A DNA stretch of 64,000 nucleotides from Rhizobium sp. Root483D2. Its GTDB lineage: Bacteria > Pseudomonadota > Alphaproteobacteria > Rhizobiales > Rhizobiaceae. The notes below the pieces were generated by a model. It saw nothing but the letters and a program-made list of their open reading frames with translations, searched no databases and was not told the DNA's origin. Numbering within the stretch: position 1 is the stretch's first letter; every line of letters begins with the position of its first letter. The DNA lies in NCBI RefSeq assembly GCF_001426685.1, contig NZ_LMFB01000044.1:244585-308584 (forward strand), given 5' to 3'. Positions 1 through 9,438 of the stretch are shown here, piece by piece. The translations under genes were made by a program, and so were the position numbers.

Positions 1-1386
1 CTGACGGCGCTCGGCCTGCACGCCCTGCAGCATCGCGGCCAAGAAGCGGCGGGTATCGTCACCTTCGACGGCAAGCAGTTCCACACCGAAAAGCGCATGG
101 GCCTCGTCGGCGACCATTATACCGATCCGGCGATCCTCGCAAAGCTGCCTGGCACCATTTCGATCGGCCACACGCGCTATTCGACAACCGGCGAAGTGGC
201 GCTGCGCAACGTCCAGCCGCTATTTGCCGAACTCGAAGTCGGCGGTATCGCCATTGCCCATAACGGCAACTTCACCAACGGCCTGACGCTGCGCCGCCAG
301 ATCATCGCCACCGGCGCCATCTGTCAGTCAACCTCGGATACCGAAGTCGTCCTCCACCTCATCGCCCGCTCGCGCCATACCTCGACGGCCGACCGTTTCA
401 TCGATGCCATCCGGCAGATGGAAGGCGGCTATTCGATGGTCGCCATGACCCGCACCAAGCTGATCGCCGCGCGCGACCCCACCGGCATCCGGCCGCTGGT
501 CATGGGCGAACTCGACGGCAAGCCGATCTTCTGCTCGGAAACCTGCGCACTCGACATTATCGGCGCGAAATATATCCGCGACGTGGAAAATGGCGAAGTG
601 ATCATCTGCGAGATCCAGGCCGACGGCTCGATCCAGATCGATGCGCGCAAGCCCGTCAATCCGCAGGCCGAGCGTCTCTGCCTGTTCGAATACGTCTATT
701 TCGCCCGCCCCGATTCGGTGGTCGGCGGCCGCAACGTCTATACCGCGCGCAAGAACATGGGCATCAACCTGGCAAAGGAATCCCCCGTGGATGCCGATGT
801 GGTCGTTCCCGTTCCGGACGGTGGTACACCGGCTGCGATCGGTTATGCCCAGGCGAGCGGCATTCCCTTCGAACTCGGCATCATCCGCAACCATTATGTC
901 GGGCGCACCTTCATCGAGCCGACGCAGTCGATCCGCGCCTTTGGCGTCAAGCTGAAACATTCGGCCAACCGGGCGATGATCGAAGGCAAGCGCGTCGTGC
1001 TGGTCGATGATTCCATCGTGCGCGGCACGACATCGCTGAAGATCGTGCAGATGATCCGCGATGCCGGCGCAACCGAGGTTCACATCCGCGTAGCCAGCCC
1101 GATGATCTTCTATCCAGACTTCTACGGCATCGACACGCCGAACGCCGACAAGCTGCTCGCCAATCAATATACCGACATCCAGGCGATGGCGAAATTCATC
1201 GGTGCCGATTCGCTGGAATTCCTGACGATTGACGGGCTCTACCGCGCTGTCGGCGGCGAGGCCCGCAACAATGCCCGTCCGCAGTTCACCGACCACTATT
1301 TCACCGGCGACTATCCGACACGGCTTCTCGACAAGAACGGCGATACGACGAGCCCGAAACTGTCGATGCTTGCCAGCAACGGCTGA
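1..1386 (+). CDS. purF: Amidophosphoribosyltransferase (3' part)
   Basis: PurF catalyses the first committed step of purine synthesis, moving glutamine amide nitrogen onto PRPP. The reading frame is open from base 1, so the gene starts before the window; 461 codons are visible. The N-terminal glutaminase part shows the family motif ALQHRGQEAAGI, but the catalytic Cys and roughly the first 35 residues lie outside. The C-terminal phosphoribosyltransferase half carries the PRPP loop VVLVDDSIVRGTTS (coded near 995-1036). The short-chain dehydrogenase gene follows 133 bases downstream in the same direction. Identification is from these motifs; nothing looks disrupted. Confidence 0.97.
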   Translation: MTALGLHALQHRGQEAAGIVTFDGKQFHTEKRMGLVGDHYTDPAILAKLPGTISIGHTRYSTTGEVALRNVQPLFAELEVGGIAIAHNGNFTNGLTLRRQIIATGAICQSTSDTEVVLHLIARSRHTSTADRFIDAIRQMEGGYSMVAMTRTKLIAARDPTGIRPLVMGELDGKPIFCSETCALDIIGAKYIRDVENGEVIICEIQADGSIQIDARKPVNPQAERLCLFEYVYFARPDSVVGGRNVYTARKNMGINLAKESPVDADVVVPVPDGGTPAAIGYAQASGIPFELGIIRNHYVGRTFIEPTQSIRAFGVKLKHSANRAMIEGKRVVLVDDSIVRGTTSLKIVQMIRDAGATEVHIRVASPMIFYPDFYGIDTPNADKLLANQYTDIQAMAKFIGADSLEFLTIDGLYRAVGGEARNNARPQFTDHYFTGDYPTRLLDKNGDTTSPKLSMLASNG

Positions 1387-1519
1387 TCCACAGTCCTCAG
1401 GCCCGGCACGGGCTTGAGGAGCAGCACTTGCCGGTCGAAACCCAAAGTTCCCGGCTTGCGCCGGAACCCGGACGTGTGGCACAGCAAGCCCGCATCAATG
1501 AATTCGGAGCCACCCAGAC

Positions 1520-2260
1520 ATGATCGATCTCAAGGGCCGCATAGCACTGGTCACCGGCGCATCGCGCGGCATCGGCTATTTCACAGCGCTTGAACTGGCC
1601 AAGGCCGGCGCACAGGTGATTGCCTGTGCCCGCACGGTCGGCGGGCTGGAAGACCTTGACGATGCGATCAAGTCGGCGGGCGGACTGCCGGCGACGCTGG
1701 TTCCCTTCGACCTTGCAGACATGGCGGCGATCGACAAGCTCGGCGGCGCCATCAACGAGCGCTGGGGCAAGCTCGACATTCTCGTCGCCAATGCCGGCGT
1801 GCTCGGCGTCATCTCGCCGGTCGGCCATGTCGAGGCCAAGGTGTTCGAAAAGGTGATGACCGTCAACGTCACCGCCACCTGGCGGCTGATCCGCTCCGTC
1901 GATCCGCTGCTGCAGCAATCCGATGCCGGCCGCGCGCTGATCCTGTCCTCAAGCGCTGCACACAAATGCAAGCCGTTCTGGGGCCCCTACTCCGCCTCCA
2001 AGGCAGCCGTCGAGGCGCTGGCCCGCACCTGGGCCGGCGAAACGCAGCGCCTGCCCTTGCGCATCCTCTCGGTCGATCCGGGCGCCACCCGCACCGCCAT
2101 GCGCGCCCAGGCCATTCCGGGCGAAGACCCATCGACCGTGCCGCACCCGTCCGAAGTCGCCGCAAAGCTCCTGCCGCTGGTAGGCCCAGGCCAGACCGAA
2201 ACCGGTAAACTCTTCATCGTCCGCGAAAACCGCATCGTCGATTACCGCCTGCCGGATTGA
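1520..2260 (+). CDS. SDR family NAD(P)-dependent oxidoreductase
   Basis: A classical short-chain dehydrogenase of 246 residues, a normal length for the family. The Rossmann cofactor motif TGASRGIG is at residues 13-20, the NAG motif at 91-93, the catalytic Ser cluster at 143-145, and Tyr157 and Lys161 form the YxxxK pair (YSASK). A CGGAG sequence about 10 bases before the ATG could serve as ribosome binding site. It lies after purF on the same strand and is followed by a strong hairpin terminator. The substrate cannot be inferred; homologues are often found next to purF in rhizobia (recollection, not checked). Confidence 0.93.
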   Translation: MIDLKGRIALVTGASRGIGYFTALELAKAGAQVIACARTVGGLEDLDDAIKSAGGLPATLVPFDLADMAAIDKLGGAINERWGKLDILVANAGVLGVISPVGHVEAKVFEKVMTVNVTATWRLIRSVDPLLQQSDAGRALILSSSAAHKCKPFWGPYSASKAAVEALARTWAGETQRLPLRILSVDPGATRTAMRAQAIPGEDPSTVPHPSEVAAKLLPLVGPGQTETGKLFIVRENRIVDYRLPD

Positions 2261-2293
2261 TTGCACCTGGGCGCATCAACACGTCACAGACAG

Positions 2294-2334
2294 AAAAAAG
2301 AGCCGTCGCGATGGTGTCGCGGCGGCTCTTTTTT
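2294..2334. terminator. Bidirectional rho-independent terminator
   Basis: An inverted repeat with arms 2294-2311 and 2317-2334 forms a GC-rich stem with one G-T type mismatch and a 5-base loop. It is flanked by six A on one side and six T on the other, so it can end transcripts from both the SDR gene (+) and pssA (-), which converge here. Confidence 0.88.
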
Positions 2335-2357
2335 GCTGGGTGATCGACTGTCCAAAC

Positions 2358-3218
2358 TCACATCTTATCGACCGGTAGACCGTCTTCGCCCGGTGAGGCG
2401 TGGTCGTCGGGATGGCCTGGCCATTGGCTGCCATATTTGCGGTGCCAGGCGCGGGCGCCGAAGGGGAGTGTCAGGAGGTAGCCGACGGCGGTGATCGCCA
2501 TGGTTTCCCAGGTAAAGCTCATCAGCGTCGCCACATAGAGGACGACGAAGAGGATGACGGGCAGGACCAGATCGCGGCGGACGCGGTTTTCCGATTTGCC
2601 GGACCAGACCGGCAGGCGGCTGACGAGCAGGAACGCGATCAGCACCGTATAGGCCGAGGCGATCAGCCCCATGACATGGCCGGGCTGAACGCCGAGAAGG
2701 CCGAGATAAACAGGCAGAAGCACCAGCATGGCACCGGCAGGCGCCGGGACCCCGACAAAATATTCCGATTGCCACTTGGCCTTGATATCCCGCTCGGCCA
2801 TCACGTTGAAGCGCGCCAGGCGAAGACCGGCGGCGATGACGTAGATCAGAGCGGCAATCCAGCCGATCGAGCGTGCCTCATCCAGCACATAGGCAAACAG
2901 GACGAGCGCCGGTGCGACGCCGAAATTGACGATATCGGCGAGCGAATCCATCTGCACGCCGAATTTCGACGTGGCCTTCAGGAGGCGGGCGACACGCCCA
3001 TCGATTCCATCGAGGAAGGCTGCGACCAGCACCATGGCGACGGCAAGCTCGAAACGGCCCTCAAACGCCAGGCGAACGCCCGAAAGCCCGGCGCAGATGG
3101 CCAGAACCGTGATCAGGTTGGGCACGAGCAGCCGCAGCGGAATTTCCCGCAGGCGCGGGCCGCGCGCACCATCATCGTTGGGGCCATGCGGGTCAAAAGG
3201 CGGAAAGGGCGTTTCCAT
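2358..3218 (-). CDS. pssA: CDP-diacylglycerol--serine O-phosphatidyltransferase
   Basis: This integral membrane enzyme makes phosphatidylserine from CDP-diacylglycerol and serine; the neighbouring Psd turns the product into phosphatidylethanolamine. The CDP-alcohol phosphotransferase signature D-x2-D-G-x2-A-R-x8-G-x3-D-x3-D is complete (DGIDGRVAR through MDSLAD), and several hydrophobic segments follow. I place the start at 3218 because AGGAG sits 7 bases upstream and the protein then begins METPFPP, as I recall for rhizobial homologues. An ATG at 3251 that overlaps the psd stop (TGATG) is an alternative and would add 11 residues. It forms an operon with psd. Confidence 0.93.
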   Translation of the reverse strand: METPFPPFDPHGPNDDGARGPRLREIPLRLLVPNLITVLAICAGLSGVRLAFEGRFELAVAMVLVAAFLDGIDGRVARLLKATSKFGVQMDSLADIVNFGVAPALVLFAYVLDEARSIGWIAALIYVIAAGLRLARFNVMAERDIKAKWQSEYFVGVPAPAGAMLVLLPVYLGLLGVQPGHVMGLIASAYTVLIAFLLVSRLPVWSGKSENRVRRDLVLPVILFVVLYVATLMSFTWETMAITAVGYLLTLPFGARAWHRKYGSQWPGHPDDHASPGEDGLPVDKM

Positions 3219-3250
3219 GATCTGCTCCTGTTTCGCTTTTCGTTCGTCCA

Positions 3251-3949
3251 TCAACCGCGCCGGCTGATGACAGGTCCCTTGGCGGAGCCGAATTCCGCCA
3301 GAACGGTTTCGCCGGCAATGGCCGTCTGGCCAAGGCTGACGCGGGGTTCGGCGCCTTCAGGCAGGAAGACGTCCAGGCGCGAGCCGAATCGGATGAGGCC
3401 AAAGCGCTCGCCGGCCTGAAGCGTGTCGTTGGGGACGGACCAGCAGATGATGCGGCGGGCAACCAGCCCGGCAATCTGGACGACGCCGATTTCGCCATGG
3501 CCGGTTTCGATGACCAGGCCGTTGCGTTCGTTTTCGTGGCTTGCCTTGTCCAGTTCGGCATTGACGAACTTGCCGGCACGGTAGGCGATCCGGCGGATGG
3601 TGCCGCGCACCGGCGCACGGTTCACATGGCAATTGAACACGTTCATGAACACGGTGATGCGCAGCATCGGTACGGTGCCCAGCCCCAGCTCTTCCGGCGG
3701 CGTCATCATCGCGATCGATGAGACGCGGCCATCGGCCGGGCTGATGACGAGGTCATCGTCCAGCGGCGTCATGCGTTCGGGATCGCGGAAGAAATAGGCG
3801 CACCAGGCCGTCAGGATGAAGCCGATCCACATCAACGGCTCCCACAGAAAGCCGAGAACCAGCGAAACAACGAAGAAACCGGCGATGAAGGGATATCCTT
3901 CCTTATGCACCGGAACCAGCGTGTTGCGCACCGTATTGATCAAGCTCAT
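3251..3949 (-). CDS. psd: Phosphatidylserine decarboxylase proenzyme
   Basis: Psd decarboxylates phosphatidylserine to phosphatidylethanolamine and acts at the inner membrane. The protein is 232 residues, matching the short Psd subfamily. Membrane segments are likely at about residues 20-55. The self-cleavage site is Gly189-Ser190 within IRFGSRLD; Ser190 would become the pyruvoyl cofactor of the small alpha chain. A GGAG ribosome binding site precedes the ATG. The gene is upstream of pssA on the same strand, so two consecutive pathway steps are encoded together in reverse order of reaction. Confidence 0.95.
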   Translation of the reverse strand: MSLINTVRNTLVPVHKEGYPFIAGFFVVSLVLGFLWEPLMWIGFILTAWCAYFFRDPERMTPLDDDLVISPADGRVSSIAMMTPPEELGLGTVPMLRITVFMNVFNCHVNRAPVRGTIRRIAYRAGKFVNAELDKASHENERNGLVIETGHGEIGVVQIAGLVARRIICWSVPNDTLQAGERFGLIRFGSRLDVFLPEGAEPRVSLGQTAIAGETVLAEFGSAKGPVISRRG

Positions 3950-4100
3950 CTTATGGCATCTCCAAATTTTCGGTCCGGCAAGGACGTACAGGGAAAAGTG
4001 GGCGGTTGGTAGTCGTTAGTGGGCAGTGAGCGGAGAGAAGTGAGAACTTCCTGGAAAATCGCTTCCGTCTTCACCAATCACTCCCCCCTCCTCGCTCGCC

Positions 4101-5987
4101 TCACACCGCCGCCGGGCCGCGAACGACCACGCCGAGATCGTCGCTTTCGCGCACCTTCTTCAGCGTTTCCTCGGCCTGCGTGGCTTCGCGCTGGCGGTTC
4201 CACATGGAGGCGTAGAGGCCGTTGCGGTCAATCAGCTCTCCGTGCGTGCCGCGCTCGGCAATGCCGCCGTCCTTCAGGACGATGATCTCGTCGGCATGGA
4301 TAACGGTGGACAGCCGGTGGGCGATGACGAGCGTCGTGCGGTTTTGCGAGACGATGTCGAGTGCGGTCTGGATTTCCTGCTCGGTGCGGGTATCGAGCGC
4401 CGATGTCGCCTCGTCGAGAATGAGGATCGGCGGGCTTTTCAAAACGGTGCGGGCGATCGCCACGCGCTGTTTCTCGCCGCCTGACAGCTTGAGGCCGCGC
4501 TCACCGACCATCGCGCCATAGCCTTCCGGCAGGCTCTTGATGAAGCCGCCGATCTGGGCAATGTCGGCTGCGGCCTCGACCTCGGCCTGCGAGGCGGAGG
4601 TGCGGCCGTAGCGGATGTTATAGGCGATGGTGTCGTTGAACAGGACCGTATCCTGCGGCACCATGCCGATGACGGCGCGCAGACTCTTCTGCTTTACGTC
4701 GCGCACATCCTGGCCATCGATGGTGATGGCACCTTCCTGCACATCGTAGAAGCGGTAGAGCAGCCGGGAGAGCGTCGATTTGCCGGCACCGGAGGGGCCG
4801 ACGACCGCAACCGTCTTTCCGGCCGGCACCTCGAACGAGATGCCCTTGAGGATCGGCCGGGCCGGGTCATAGGCGAAATGCACGTCCTTGAAGGCGATGG
4901 CGCCCTTGTCGATCGCCAGTTCCACCGCATCCGGGCTATCGACGACTTCGGCCTGGACTTCGAGCAGGTCGAACATCTGCTCGATATCGGTCAGGCCCTG
5001 GCGGATTTCGCGGTAGACGAAGCCGATGAAATTGAGCGGGATGGAGAGCTGCATCAGCATGGCGTTGATGAAGACGAAATCGCCGAGCGACTGTTCGCCG
5101 CGCTGCACCGCCAGCGCCGACATCACCATCATCACAGCCGTACCGGCACCGAAAATCACCGCCTGGCCGAAGTTCAGCCAGCCGAGCGAGGTCCAGACCT
5201 GGGTGGCCGAGCGCTCGTAACGCTCCATCGACTGATCGAAGCGCTGGGCTTCCATCTGCTCGTTGCCGAAATATTTCACCGTCTCGAAGTTCAACAGCGA
5301 ATCGATCGCCTTGGTATTGGCATCGGTATCGCTGTCGTTCATCGAGCGGCGGATCGAGATGCGCCAGTCACTCGCCTTGATGGTGAACCAGATATAGACG
5401 GCAACGGTGACGGCGGTGACCAAAAGATAGCTGAAGCCATAACCCCACCAGAAGATTATCGCCGTCATCAGAAACTCGATGAGGGTCGGCACCGTGTTCA
5501 AAATGGTGAAGCGGACAATCGTCTCGATGCCCTTGGTGCCGCGCTCGATGATGCGCGACAGGCCGCCGGTGCGGCGCTCAAGATGGAAGCGCAGCGACAG
5601 CTGGTGCATGTGGACGAAGGTGCGATAGGCCAGCTGGCGCACCGCATGCTGGCCGACGCTGGCAAACAGCGCATCGCGCAGCTGGTTGAGCCCCGCCTGC
5701 AGCAGCCGGGCGAGATTATAGGCGAGCACCAGCATGACGGCGCCAGTAAAGACGACGGGCAGGATGCCGGTGACGTCGGTCTTGCCATTCAGCGCATCCG
5801 TCGCCCATTTGAAGAAATAGGGCACGAGCAGGAGCACGACCTTGGCGATCAGCAGGATGACCGTTGCCCAGACCACGCGCATCTTCAGGTCGGCGCGGCC
5901 GCTCGGCCACATATAGGGCCAGAGATTGATGATCGTCTGCAGCGGATTGCCTGAATCCGCCGATACCGTCTTCTTCTGCGCTGCCAC
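4101..5987 (-). CDS. Atm1/HMT1-type ABC exporter (fused permease-ATPase)
   Basis: A half-size ABC exporter of 628 residues: an N-terminal six-helix membrane domain (about 35-330) followed by an ATPase domain (about 362-605). Walker A GPSGAGKS is at 397-404, the signature LSGGE at 501-505, Walker B ILILDE at 521-526 and the H-loop His at 557. The long second-half linker and the sequence around residues 215-260 (NDSDTDANTKAIDSLLNFE) are typical of the Atm1/heavy-metal-tolerance family, whose bacterial members export glutathione-linked compounds. It would act as a homodimer. The substrate is inferred only from the family. Confidence 0.93.
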   Translation of the reverse strand: MAAQKKTVSADSGNPLQTIINLWPYMWPSGRADLKMRVVWATVILLIAKVVLLLVPYFFKWATDALNGKTDVTGILPVVFTGAVMLVLAYNLARLLQAGLNQLRDALFASVGQHAVRQLAYRTFVHMHQLSLRFHLERRTGGLSRIIERGTKGIETIVRFTILNTVPTLIEFLMTAIIFWWGYGFSYLLVTAVTVAVYIWFTIKASDWRISIRRSMNDSDTDANTKAIDSLLNFETVKYFGNEQMEAQRFDQSMERYERSATQVWTSLGWLNFGQAVIFGAGTAVMMVMSALAVQRGEQSLGDFVFINAMLMQLSIPLNFIGFVYREIRQGLTDIEQMFDLLEVQAEVVDSPDAVELAIDKGAIAFKDVHFAYDPARPILKGISFEVPAGKTVAVVGPSGAGKSTLSRLLYRFYDVQEGAITIDGQDVRDVKQKSLRAVIGMVPQDTVLFNDTIAYNIRYGRTSASQAEVEAAADIAQIGGFIKSLPEGYGAMVGERGLKLSGGEKQRVAIARTVLKSPPILILDEATSALDTRTEQEIQTALDIVSQNRTTLVIAHRLSTVIHADEIIVLKDGGIAERGTHGELIDRNGLYASMWNRQREATQAEETLKKVRESDDLGVVVRGPAAV

Positions 5988-6102
5988 GTCGTGTCCGCCT
6001 TCATTTCCCGGCCGCCGGTCTGCGGCAGCCGTCCTTGCGCGCCTTGAATGTCATGGGGATGACGACATCGACGAAGGCGCCGCAAGCGCAATTTTCCAAT
6101 GG

Positions 6103-6131
6103 AAAGCGGCGCCTTTGTGAGGCGCCGCTTT
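6103..6131 (-). terminator. Hairpin, probable terminator of the LysM gene
   Basis: A perfect 11-base inverted repeat (6103-6113 and 6121-6131) with a 7-base loop lies 57 bases after the stop codon of the LysM gene. On the minus strand the right arm ends in three T followed by CC, so the U-tract is short. An overlapping alternative pairing exists with 6074-6083. Confidence 0.55.
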
Positions 6132-6187
6132 GTGTTTCAGATAGGACTCATTTTCGGCAACTGCAATGGAGCAGCAGCAAAAAGCGA

Positions 6188-8200
6188 TCAGGGCAGATGC
6201 TTCACATGCTTGCGGTGCATCTCTTCCGATTCGGCTTCCGACATCGCCTTGTCCGGCACGCCGAAGACCTGGCCGGGCAGGATCCGGTCGGGATCGGTGA
6301 TCTGATCCTCATTGGCCAGGTAGATCGTCGTGTAGCGCACGCCAGCACCATACAGACGGCGCGAGATCTGCCAGAGCGTATCGCCACGGCGGATGATGAC
6401 CGAGGTCTTGCTCTGCTGCAACGGCGCCTGCTGCACGGTTTCAGGCTCGGCTGCCGGCTGGCCGGCGGTCCCAGCGCCCGCCGCTGGAGCCGCGTTGTCC
6501 GTTGCGGGTGCCGTCGCAGCAGCGCCTGCATCCGTGGACGGCGCGGTTGTCTGTGCGGCAGGCTGCTGGGCGGTTTCGACCGGTGCCGGCTGGGTCGCGT
6601 CACCTGCAGGCTTTGCAACATCTGCAGGCTTGGCAACATCGCCGCCTGCTGCCGGTGCCGTCTCTGCAACAGCATCCTTTGCCGGTGCCGGCGTTACGGC
6701 CTGGCTTGCAACCGCATCGTTGCCGGTACCATCCGTGCGCGGCATCAGCGCCGAGCCGACCGCAGCCTCGATCTTGCCAAGCGCTGCCGATACGCTGGCC
6801 GCATCCTTCGGAAGGGCCTTCAGCATGGTCAGCGCATTGGTCGCAGACTTGGCTGTCTTGGCTGCCATTTCCTTGACATTGGCATCCAGATTGTCGGCAA
6901 CCTTGAAATCGGCGAGCGACTTCAGGGCAATTTCGGTGGAGGAACGTGCCGCCGCCAGTTCTTCGGCCGTCGGCACCTTGCCATTGGCAAACAGGCCCTT
7001 GAGCAGGCTCAGCGCCTTGGTCGCCTCCAGCCGCAGACCATCGAAACTGCCGCCATCGAACGGCACGACGGAGCCTTGGGCATTGCCCTGCGCCACGGCT
7101 GCCACCTGATCGCCTTCCGGACGATCGAACGGCACGGCGGCGCGCAGCTCGACCTTGCTGCCATCAGCGCTCATCATGTCGGCGCGGATCGTGTGATTGC
7201 CAACCGGCAGATCGAGCGTGCCATCGACGACGAAGCGGCCCTGCTCGTCGGTCTCGGTTTCCCCCACCAGCTTGTCATCGGCATAGATGCGCACCAGCGC
7301 ACCGGCCTTGGCATTGCCGGCCACGAAAATCTTCTTGCCTTCGATCTCGACGGCGGAAACCGCGACGGCCGGTGTCTCGCCGGTTGCCGCGACGGCCGCC
7401 GCATCGCCAGCCGCATCGCCAGTCAATAGGGTCTGCGTGGGCGTGGCGAGCTGTGCAGGCTTGGCAATACCGGTTGCCGCCGTTGCCGGTGCCGGCTCGG
7501 CCTTGGCTACCTCGCCAGAGGTTGCTTCCGTCCCGGCGGACTTTGCGGCCGCAGCGCTGCCGTCAGCCTCGGGCTTGGTGATGATGCGGCTTGCCTCGCC
7601 GGGCTTGGCCACCATGGCCAGCAATTCGCCGGCCTTGTCCTTCGGGATCGAAACGGTCGCGACCTCTTCGGAGGATTTTGTCACGCCATTTTCGCCGGTG
7701 CTGCGCAGCGTCAGCTGATAGTCACCGGCCGGCAGCGGCTTGTCGAAGATCGCGGCAAAATCACCGGTGGCACCGGCATCTGCCGTTCCGACCACCGTCT
7801 CGCCATTGACGATCTCAACCTTGCTATTGGGCTCTGCCCGCCCGGCAATCACGGTGGAGCCGTCCGGCTCGACACGCAGGACGTCGAAGCCCGGTACCGT
7901 CAGTGCGACAGCTGGATCCGTCCCGTTTGTCCCGGCAGGTGCTGTCCCGGTTGCCGGAGCATTCGCCGTTTCGCCGCCAGCCGTCGGGCGCGCGCCCTTG
8001 GCGTCTGCCGTTGCGGCATCCGCAGGCGAGGCTGGCTTTGCACCCGGCTCGTTCGCCGTCACTCCGGCCGCATCATTGGCAGGCGCTTGCGCCGTGACCT
8101 TGTCCTTTCCGCCGTTGATATTGGGCATGACAAAGAAAATCATCAGCAGCGACGCAATTGCCAGGACGATAAGGGCCACCCAGCCGGCCTTGTTCTTCAT
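6188..8200 (-). CDS. Membrane-anchored LysM peptidoglycan-binding protein with Ig-like domains
   Basis: About 670 residues. A single N-terminal membrane segment follows MKNKAGW, so most of the protein would be periplasmic. Long Ala/Pro/Thr-rich linkers separate two Ig-like beta domains (one around VPGFDVLRVEPDG, one around VEIEGKKIFVAGN), and the C-terminus holds one LysM domain beginning TSVIIRRGDTLWQISRRLYG. LysM binds peptidoglycan glycan chains, so a structural or envelope-sensing role is likely. The start at 8200 or 8203 is supported by a GGAG at 8210-8213; an upstream ATG would add 23 residues but has no better site. No enzymatic domain is visible. Confidence 0.88.
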   Translation of the reverse strand: MKNKAGWVALIVLAIASLLMIFFVMPNINGGKDKVTAQAPANDAAGVTANEPGAKPASPADAATADAKGARPTAGGETANAPATGTAPAGTNGTDPAVALTVPGFDVLRVEPDGSTVIAGRAEPNSKVEIVNGETVVGTADAGATGDFAAIFDKPLPAGDYQLTLRSTGENGVTKSSEEVATVSIPKDKAGELLAMVAKPGEASRIITKPEADGSAAAAKSAGTEATSGEVAKAEPAPATAATGIAKPAQLATPTQTLLTGDAAGDAAAVAATGETPAVAVSAVEIEGKKIFVAGNAKAGALVRIYADDKLVGETETDEQGRFVVDGTLDLPVGNHTIRADMMSADGSKVELRAAVPFDRPEGDQVAAVAQGNAQGSVVPFDGGSFDGLRLEATKALSLLKGLFANGKVPTAEELAAARSSTEIALKSLADFKVADNLDANVKEMAAKTAKSATNALTMLKALPKDAASVSAALGKIEAAVGSALMPRTDGTGNDAVASQAVTPAPAKDAVAETAPAAGGDVAKPADVAKPAGDATQPAPVETAQQPAAQTTAPSTDAGAAATAPATDNAAPAAGAGTAGQPAAEPETVQQAPLQQSKTSVIIRRGDTLWQISRRLYGAGVRYTTIYLANEDQITDPDRILPGQVFGVPDKAMSEAESEEMHRKHVKHLP

Positions 8201-8461
8201 CATGCACATCTCCAAATGACCCGGAACCATCAGCGCCCGCCATGGGCGCAGAGGGACAGCTTTTTCCAAGCCTTATGCCCGTAGCTTTCCGCCTGTTCTT
8301 GCTGGACGGAATCAGCCTGTCCATAACGTCAGATCATGCTTAAAAATTGCTAACGATTCCCGAGGTTTTCCACAAGCATCACCGCATGTTCAGACCGCCG
8401 GAAAGCCCTGTTTCCCGTCATTTTTCTTGACGCATGCAGCCCCGCGATGTCTCTTTATGCC

Positions 8462-9082
8462 ATGAGTGAGCAAAATACCCCGATTCGATCCATTTGTGTC
8501 TATTGCGGCTCCCAGCCGGGGCGCGATCCGTCCTTCATGGAAGCCGGCCGGATTCTTGGCAAATCCATCGCCGAAAATCATCTTCGCCTCGTCTATGGCG
8601 GCGGCACGAAAGGCATCATGGGCGCCGTCGCCAGTGGCGTTCTCTCGCATGGCGGCCGTGTTACCGGCATTATACCAGAATTCCTGATGGATATGGAGGC
8701 CACCCGTCATTCGCTGGGACAGCTCAGCGAACTGATCGTCACACCCGACATGCATGAGCGCAAGCACAAGATGTTCGAGCGCTCGGATGCCTTCGTCACC
8801 CTGCCGGGCGGCATTGGCACGCTGGAGGAAATCGTCGAGGTGATGACCTGGGCGCAGCTCGGCCGCCACCGCAAGCCGATCGTGCTGGTCAACATCAACG
8901 GTTTCTGGGATCCGCTGATGAAGCTCATCCACCACATGGCCGACAGCGGCTTCATCCACACCGCCCATCTCGTCCAGCCGCTGGTCATCGATAAAGCCGA
9001 GGAAGTCGTGCCGGCACTTTTGGCCCATTGGGCAAGCCAGGTCGACCGCGACGGCGACGACGGGATCATCGCTAAGCTGTGA
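8462..9082 (+). CDS. LOG family protein (cytokinin riboside 5'-monophosphate phosphoribohydrolase-like)
   Basis: The protein has the Rossmann-like LOG fold markers: SICVYCGS near the N-terminus, YGGGTKGIMG, and the nucleotide motif LPGGIGTLEE. LOG enzymes hydrolyse nucleoside 5'-monophosphates to base plus ribose 5-phosphate and in some bacteria release active cytokinins. I prefer the second ATG (MSEQNTP); an ATG five codons upstream is possible and neither has a convincing ribosome binding site. The gene is monocistronic. A role in nucleotide salvage is as likely as hormone production. Confidence 0.9.
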   Translation: MSEQNTPIRSICVYCGSQPGRDPSFMEAGRILGKSIAENHLRLVYGGGTKGIMGAVASGVLSHGGRVTGIIPEFLMDMEATRHSLGQLSELIVTPDMHERKHKMFERSDAFVTLPGGIGTLEEIVEVMTWAQLGRHRKPIVLVNINGFWDPLMKLIHHMADSGFIHTAHLVQPLVIDKAEEVVPALLAHWASQVDRDGDDGIIAKL

Positions 9083-9195
9083 TGCATTCGGCCCGGACGG
9101 CATATGGTATGCTCTTCGGGCCGGTTTCTGCAGAGTTGATCGCTTGGACGCAGCGTTGTATTCTACCGGCGATAGTGAGCCGGGACCATCATTCC

Positions 9196-9432
9196 ATGAG
9201 CGACAAGAACGTCATTTCCGAGGACCTCAGCCGCCGCATCGACAAGCTGGCAGCCCGCTCTGCCCTGACGCGCCAGCAGATCATCGAGGATGCCTTGTCG
9301 CATGGCCGCTCTCTTGCCTGGCAGGAAAAGTGGATCGAGGGCGTGCAGGACGGCATCGAGGATGCTGACCGCGGTAACTTTGCCAGCGCCGAAGACATCG
9401 CCGCCGTTCTCAACAGATACGACGCCACGTAA
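9196..9432 (+). CDS. Ribbon-helix-helix (CopG/ParD-like) antitoxin
   Basis: A 78-residue protein whose N-terminal half (VISEDLSRRIDKLAARSALTR..) fits a ribbon-helix-helix DNA-binding domain, with an acidic C-terminal tail as in antitoxins. It is followed 6 bases later by a decayed ParE-type toxin gene, the normal partner position. The ATG at 9196 is chosen because the upstream in-frame sequence is not protein-like. With its toxin apparently dead, it may survive as an orphan antitoxin or autoregulator. Confidence 0.75.
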   Translation: MSDKNVISEDLSRRIDKLAARSALTRQQIIEDALSHGRSLAWQEKWIEGVQDGIEDADRGNFASAEDIAAVLNRYDAT

Positions 9433-9438
9433 ACGGCG

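Noticed and set aside
328..1482. Long open frame of 384 codons on the minus strand opposite purF
   Set aside because: It is a high-GC shadow of purF; its translation is rich in Arg, Asp and His with no family features and no start site.
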